In this document: piece after piece, positions 14,196 through 16,676 of the stretch | How positions within the stretch are numbered: the stretch's first letter is position 1 | Layout of the letters: the number at the start of each line of letters is the position of its first letter | Assembly: GCA_016302625.1 (NCBI GenBank) | Contig: JAEDNG010000007.1 | Coordinates: 1-16,676 of the forward strand | DNA from: Clostridiaceae bacterium | Lineage (GTDB): Bacteria > Bacillota > Clostridia > Oscillospirales > Acutalibacteraceae | Length of the DNA stretch: 16,676 nt | Direction of reading: 5' to 3' | The notes under the pieces: generated by a model | What the model was told of the DNA's origin: nothing | What the model saw: only the letters and a program-made list of their open reading frames with translations | Database searches by the model: none | Position numbers and translations under genes: made by a program

Positions 14196-14231
14196 AAAAA
14201 GATTGACTTTATAAGTCTTTTTATGTATAAT
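14196..14231 (+). promoter_or_regulatory. secDF promoter overlapping a dyad/terminator-like stem
   Basis: TTGACT (14203-14208), a 17-base spacer and TATAAT (14226-14231) form a near-consensus promoter. Across its -35 box and spacer lies GACTT-TAT-AAGTC (14205-14217), flanked by AAAAAGA (14196-14202) and TCTTTTT (14216-14222), which can pair as an alternative outer stem. The stem followed by Ts could end the aminotransferase transcript; otherwise it is an operator dyad. Confidence 0.75.
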
Positions 14232-14265
14232 TGATAAATAAACACATATAGTGGAGGATTTGCCA

Positions 14266-15642
14266 ATGAAGTCCAAAAGAACAGGCAAGCCGGTATTTTT
14301 TGTAGTGCTCATACTTATTTTGGCGCTTACATACACCGCCTTTTTCGGTGTTGAGAACTACTACGGCGATACCAGAAAAGTTTATGTCAAGGGTGCGAAC
14401 GATATCCGCTGGGGTATTGATATCCGCGGCGGCGTTGAAGCCGTGTTTTCACCCGACAAGGAAGATGTTGATATTACAGACGACGATATGGACGCCGCAA
14501 AGGCTATTATCGAGACCCGTCTTGTTAATAAAAACATCACCGATTATGAAGTCTACACAGACACAGACAACCATCAGATAATCGTAAGATTCCCCTGGGC
14601 TGCCGACGAAAGCGATTTTGACGCCGCCGCAGCAGTACAGGAGCTCGGCGAGACCGCCCTCTTGACCTTCTGCCGCAACGAAGATAAAGAAGACGTTATC
14701 TTAAGCGGAGCTCAGGACATTGAGCGTGCGCAGGCAGGTGTTGATGAGGACGGTAATTATGTCGTCTATCTTTACTTTACCGATGCCGGCACGTCCAAGT
14801 TCGCCGCTGCTACCGCGGAGCTTGTAGGAAGTAAGATCTCCATCTGGATGGACGATCAGGAAATTTCCGCACCTACCGTAAACGAGGCAATCACCAACGG
14901 CACGGCTTACATAAACGGTATGGCCGGCTCAGAAGAGGCTAAAGAGCTTGCCGACAAAATTAATGCCGGTTCGCTGCCCTTTGCCCTTTCTGTTGACGAT
15001 ACGAAATTGCAGATAATATCTCCGTCGCTCGGCTCCGACGCGCTTAACGTTATGTTGATTGCGGGTTCCATCGCTTTCGGAATTGTCTGTCTGCTTATGA
15101 TACTGCGCTACCGTCTTAACGGCGTTATCGCCTCCTTCGCACTGCTCGGTCAGCTCGCCGGAACAATCGCTTGTATTTCGGGCTTCTTCCCGAATGCAGA
15201 CAGCTTTACACTTACCATTCCGGGTATCGCGGGTATCATTCTTTCGGTCGGCGTCGGCGTTGACTGTAACGTTATCGCCTCCGAACGTATAAGAGACGAG
15301 TTCAGAAAAGGAAAAACCATTGACGGAGCCATTGACAGCGGCTTTAAAAATTCATTGAGCGCTATTATAGACGGTAACGTTACGATAGTTATTGTATCTA
15401 TTGTGCTTATGGGAGCATTCGGTACTCCGGACAGCTTTATCGCAAAAATCTTCTCACCCATAATGTCGCTTTTGGGTTCCTCCATTACAGGTTCAATTTA
15501 TTCCTTCGGATATACCCTGCTTGTCGGCGTTATATTCAACCTGCTTATGGGTGTTCTTGCCTCAAAGCTAATGTTAAAGAGCGTTTCTCAGCTGAAACCT
15601 TTAAGAAAACCCTGGCTTTACGGAGGTAAGAAAAATGCGTGA
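14266..15642 (+). CDS. secD: Protein translocase subunit SecD
   Basis: A 458-residue membrane protein that, with SecF, uses the proton gradient to pull exported proteins through SecYEG. Features: one N-terminal helix (about 9-27); the IRWGIDIRGGVEAVF motif; a large external P1 domain (about 35-250); then five helices in the RND-like bundle. Between these last helices is VGVGVDCNVIASERIRDE, where Asp333 corresponds to the conserved proton-path aspartate of E. coli SecD (Asp519). It is shorter than E. coli SecD, as is usual for Firmicutes. I chose ATG 14266, with GGAGG (14253-14257) 8 bases upstream. The in-frame GTG at 14251 overlaps that ribosome site and is unlikely to be used. Its last 8 bases overlap secF. 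Confidence 0.96.
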   Translation: MKSKRTGKPVFFVVLILILALTYTAFFGVENYYGDTRKVYVKGANDIRWGIDIRGGVEAVFSPDKEDVDITDDDMDAAKAIIETRLVNKNITDYEVYTDTDNHQIIVRFPWAADESDFDAAAAVQELGETALLTFCRNEDKEDVILSGAQDIERAQAGVDEDGNYVVYLYFTDAGTSKFAAATAELVGSKISIWMDDQEISAPTVNEAITNGTAYINGMAGSEEAKELADKINAGSLPFALSVDDTKLQIISPSLGSDALNVMLIAGSIAFGIVCLLMILRYRLNGVIASFALLGQLAGTIACISGFFPNADSFTLTIPGIAGIILSVGVGVDCNVIASERIRDEFRKGKTIDGAIDSGFKNSLSAIIDGNVTIVIVSIVLMGAFGTPDSFIAKIFSPIMSLLGSSITGSIYSFGYTLLVGVIFNLLMGVLASKLMLKSVSQLKPLRKPWLYGGKKNA

Positions 15643-16582
15643 TTTTAAAATCGATTTTAATAAAACCTTTAAACCTGTTTTACTCGTTTATGCGGTAATT
15701 TTTCTTGCCGGACTTGTTTTCGCATTTATTCCCGGCTTCGGCGTCAATCTCGACATAAACTTCAGCGGCGGTACTAAAATTGCCTATGCCTATACAGGCG
15801 ACATAGCCGACGCGGATATTGAAGAGACCGTTAAAGGTGTTATCGATAAATCCTTTACGGTTTCCAAAAGCACAGCGCTCGCAGGCGACACTAAAACCTT
15901 TGAGATAAGCCTTGTCGGTAAGGATTCGATTTCGGCGGAAACTCAGGAAAAACTGACAACGTCTCTGACGGAAAAGTTTGCGGATAACACGATTGAGCTT
16001 TACAGTTCTAACTCTGTAAGCCCGACTATTGCCGGTACTTTCTTCGCGAAAAGTCTTGTCGCAGTGCTTATCACGGCGCTTCTCGTTATTATTTACGTTG
16101 GTATACGTTTCAGAAGAATCGGAGGAGTCTCCGCCGCGCTGACGGCATTGTGCGCGCTTGTATTTGATATATTAATCACATTTGCCGTATGTATCTTCTT
16201 TAAACTGCAGATTGATTCAAACTATATCGCGGTTGTCCTTACTATACTCGGTTATTCGCTTAACGATACTATTGTTATTTACGACCGTATCCGTGAAAAT
16301 GAGCGGCTTAACCCCGATATGGAAATCGGCGAGCTTGTTAATACAAGCATAAACAAGGTTATGATAAGAAACATCGTAACCTCGATTACAACATTTATCG
16401 CGGTTATGACAATAGTTGTAGTCTCTGAGCTTTTCGGTCTTTCAACTTTGCGTACATTCGCGGTTCCGATGGCGTTCGGTATAATTTCGGGCGGTATCTC
16501 CTCCCTCTTCATTTCGGGTCCGCTCTGGGTCATCTGGAAAAGGCATAAGCTCAAAAAGCAGGCGGCTTCGGGTAAAAAGTAA
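15635..16582 (+). CDS. secF: Protein translocase subunit SecF
   Basis: A 315-residue partner of SecD in the Sec accessory complex. Helix 1 (about 13-33) is followed by the family motif NLDINFSGGTKI (38-49), an external domain (about 50-130) and five more helices. GYSLNDTIVIYDRIREN (206-222) carries the conserved aspartate of the proton path (Asp211). The ATG lies inside the secD 3' end (8-base overlap, ATGCGTGA) and has its own GGAGG (15622-15626) 8 bases upstream, so the pair is translated together at matched levels. It ends with a basic tail (KRHKLKKQAASGKK). No terminator is visible after the stop: an antisense group II intron end begins after one base. Confidence 0.96.
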   Translation: MRDFKIDFNKTFKPVLLVYAVIFLAGLVFAFIPGFGVNLDINFSGGTKIAYAYTGDIADADIEETVKGVIDKSFTVSKSTALAGDTKTFEISLVGKDSISAETQEKLTTSLTEKFADNTIELYSSNSVSPTIAGTFFAKSLVAVLITALLVIIYVGIRFRRIGGVSAALTALCALVFDILITFAVCIFFKLQIDSNYIAVVLTILGYSLNDTIVIYDRIRENERLNPDMEIGELVNTSINKVMIRNIVTSITTFIAVMTIVVVSELFGLSTLRTFAVPMAFGIISGGISSLFISGPLWVIWKRHKLKKQAASGKK

Positions 16583-16583
16583 A

Positions 16584-16676
16584 ATCGAGTAGGAGGCTGA
16601 CCATTAGTTGCCAAGCCGACCTCTCACGTCACCGCGTGTACCGAACGGTACACGCGGCTCAATCATATTAAGTGCA
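16584..16676 (-). mobile_element. 3' end of a group II intron (domains V and VI), partial, antisense to secF
   Basis: Read on the minus strand, the segment has the order expected at a group II intron 3' end. Domain V is a hairpin at about 16627-16660: GAG, then an 11-bp perfect stem CCGCGTGTACC/GGTACACGCGG with loop GTTC. Domain VI follows: GAGAGG pairs with CCT-A-CTC, leaving one unpaired A (16590), and the RNA ends CTCGAT at 16584. The bulged A is the 7th base from the end, where the branch-point adenosine belongs. The inner stem GGCT/AGCC also pairs. From memory the ending CCTCCTACTCGAT is common to clostridial introns carrying a reverse transcriptase. The rest, including any such gene, lies right of the window. 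Unusually, domain V lacks its normal two-base bulge. Confidence 0.62.

Noticed and set aside
1..16676. CRISPR arrays, tRNA or rRNA genes, defence islands
   Set aside because: No regularly spaced direct repeats, tRNA-like cloverleaf ends or rRNA motifs were seen on either strand. The gene content is housekeeping.

Overview
The window looks like ordinary chromosome from a low-to-moderate GC Gram-positive anaerobe of class Clostridia, probably Ruminococcaceae/Oscillospiraceae-like. The support is: AT-rich intergenic gaps with near-consensus sigma-A promoters (17-base spacers), strong GGAGG-type ribosome sites, a copA-csoR-copZ copper operon of Firmicutes type, separate secD and secF genes, and a type Ic aspartate aminotransferase. 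No species call is justified from sequence alone.

Layout, left to right. 1-263 (-): N-terminus of a membrane protein running off the left edge. About 130 bases further upstream, 350-397 (-) holds a well-primed 15-codon reading frame that looks like the same protein's frameshifted beginning. 558-2768 (+): a three-gene operon (hypothetical protein, SPFH/band-7 slipin, four-helix DUF2975-like membrane protein), closed by a strong terminator. 2822-5548 (-): copper efflux operon copA-csoR-copZ. It is driven by a consensus promoter whose whole 17-base spacer is a CsoR-type operator. 5729-7258 (+): cardiolipin synthase. 7314-7457 (+): a 47-residue single-span membrane peptide with its own promoter and terminator. 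7696-12766 (+): glycogen phosphorylase, a GH13 alpha-glucan hydrolase and a ZIP metal transporter, closely spaced. 12899-14179 (+): aspartate aminotransferase. 14266-16582 (+): secD-secF, translationally coupled. 16584-16676 (-): what reads as the 3' end (domains V and VI) of a group II intron, inserted antisense one base after the secF stop codon.

How the genes work together. CopA exports Cu(I), CopZ buffers or delivers it, and CsoR binds the operator in the promoter spacer and releases it when loaded with copper. GlgP and the GH13 enzyme form an alpha-glucan breakdown pair: phosphorolysis to glucose-1-phosphate plus hydrolysis of branched or short maltodextrins. SecD/SecF assist the Sec translocon. 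The cardiolipin synthase and the slipin operon both act at the membrane, but nothing here shows a functional link between them.

Most of the window is well-understood housekeeping; I do not see a clearly novel system. The points most worth following up are: a 16-bp perfect hairpin with a GAAA loop inside the GH13 coding region; the group II intron end with an atypical unbulged domain V; the apparent frameshift at the left edge; a second CxxC in the CopZ-like protein; and the uncharacterised slipin operon. Three gene starts (cardiolipin synthase, GlgP, SecD) are placed downstream of the longest possible frame because promoter or ribosome-site evidence demands it.
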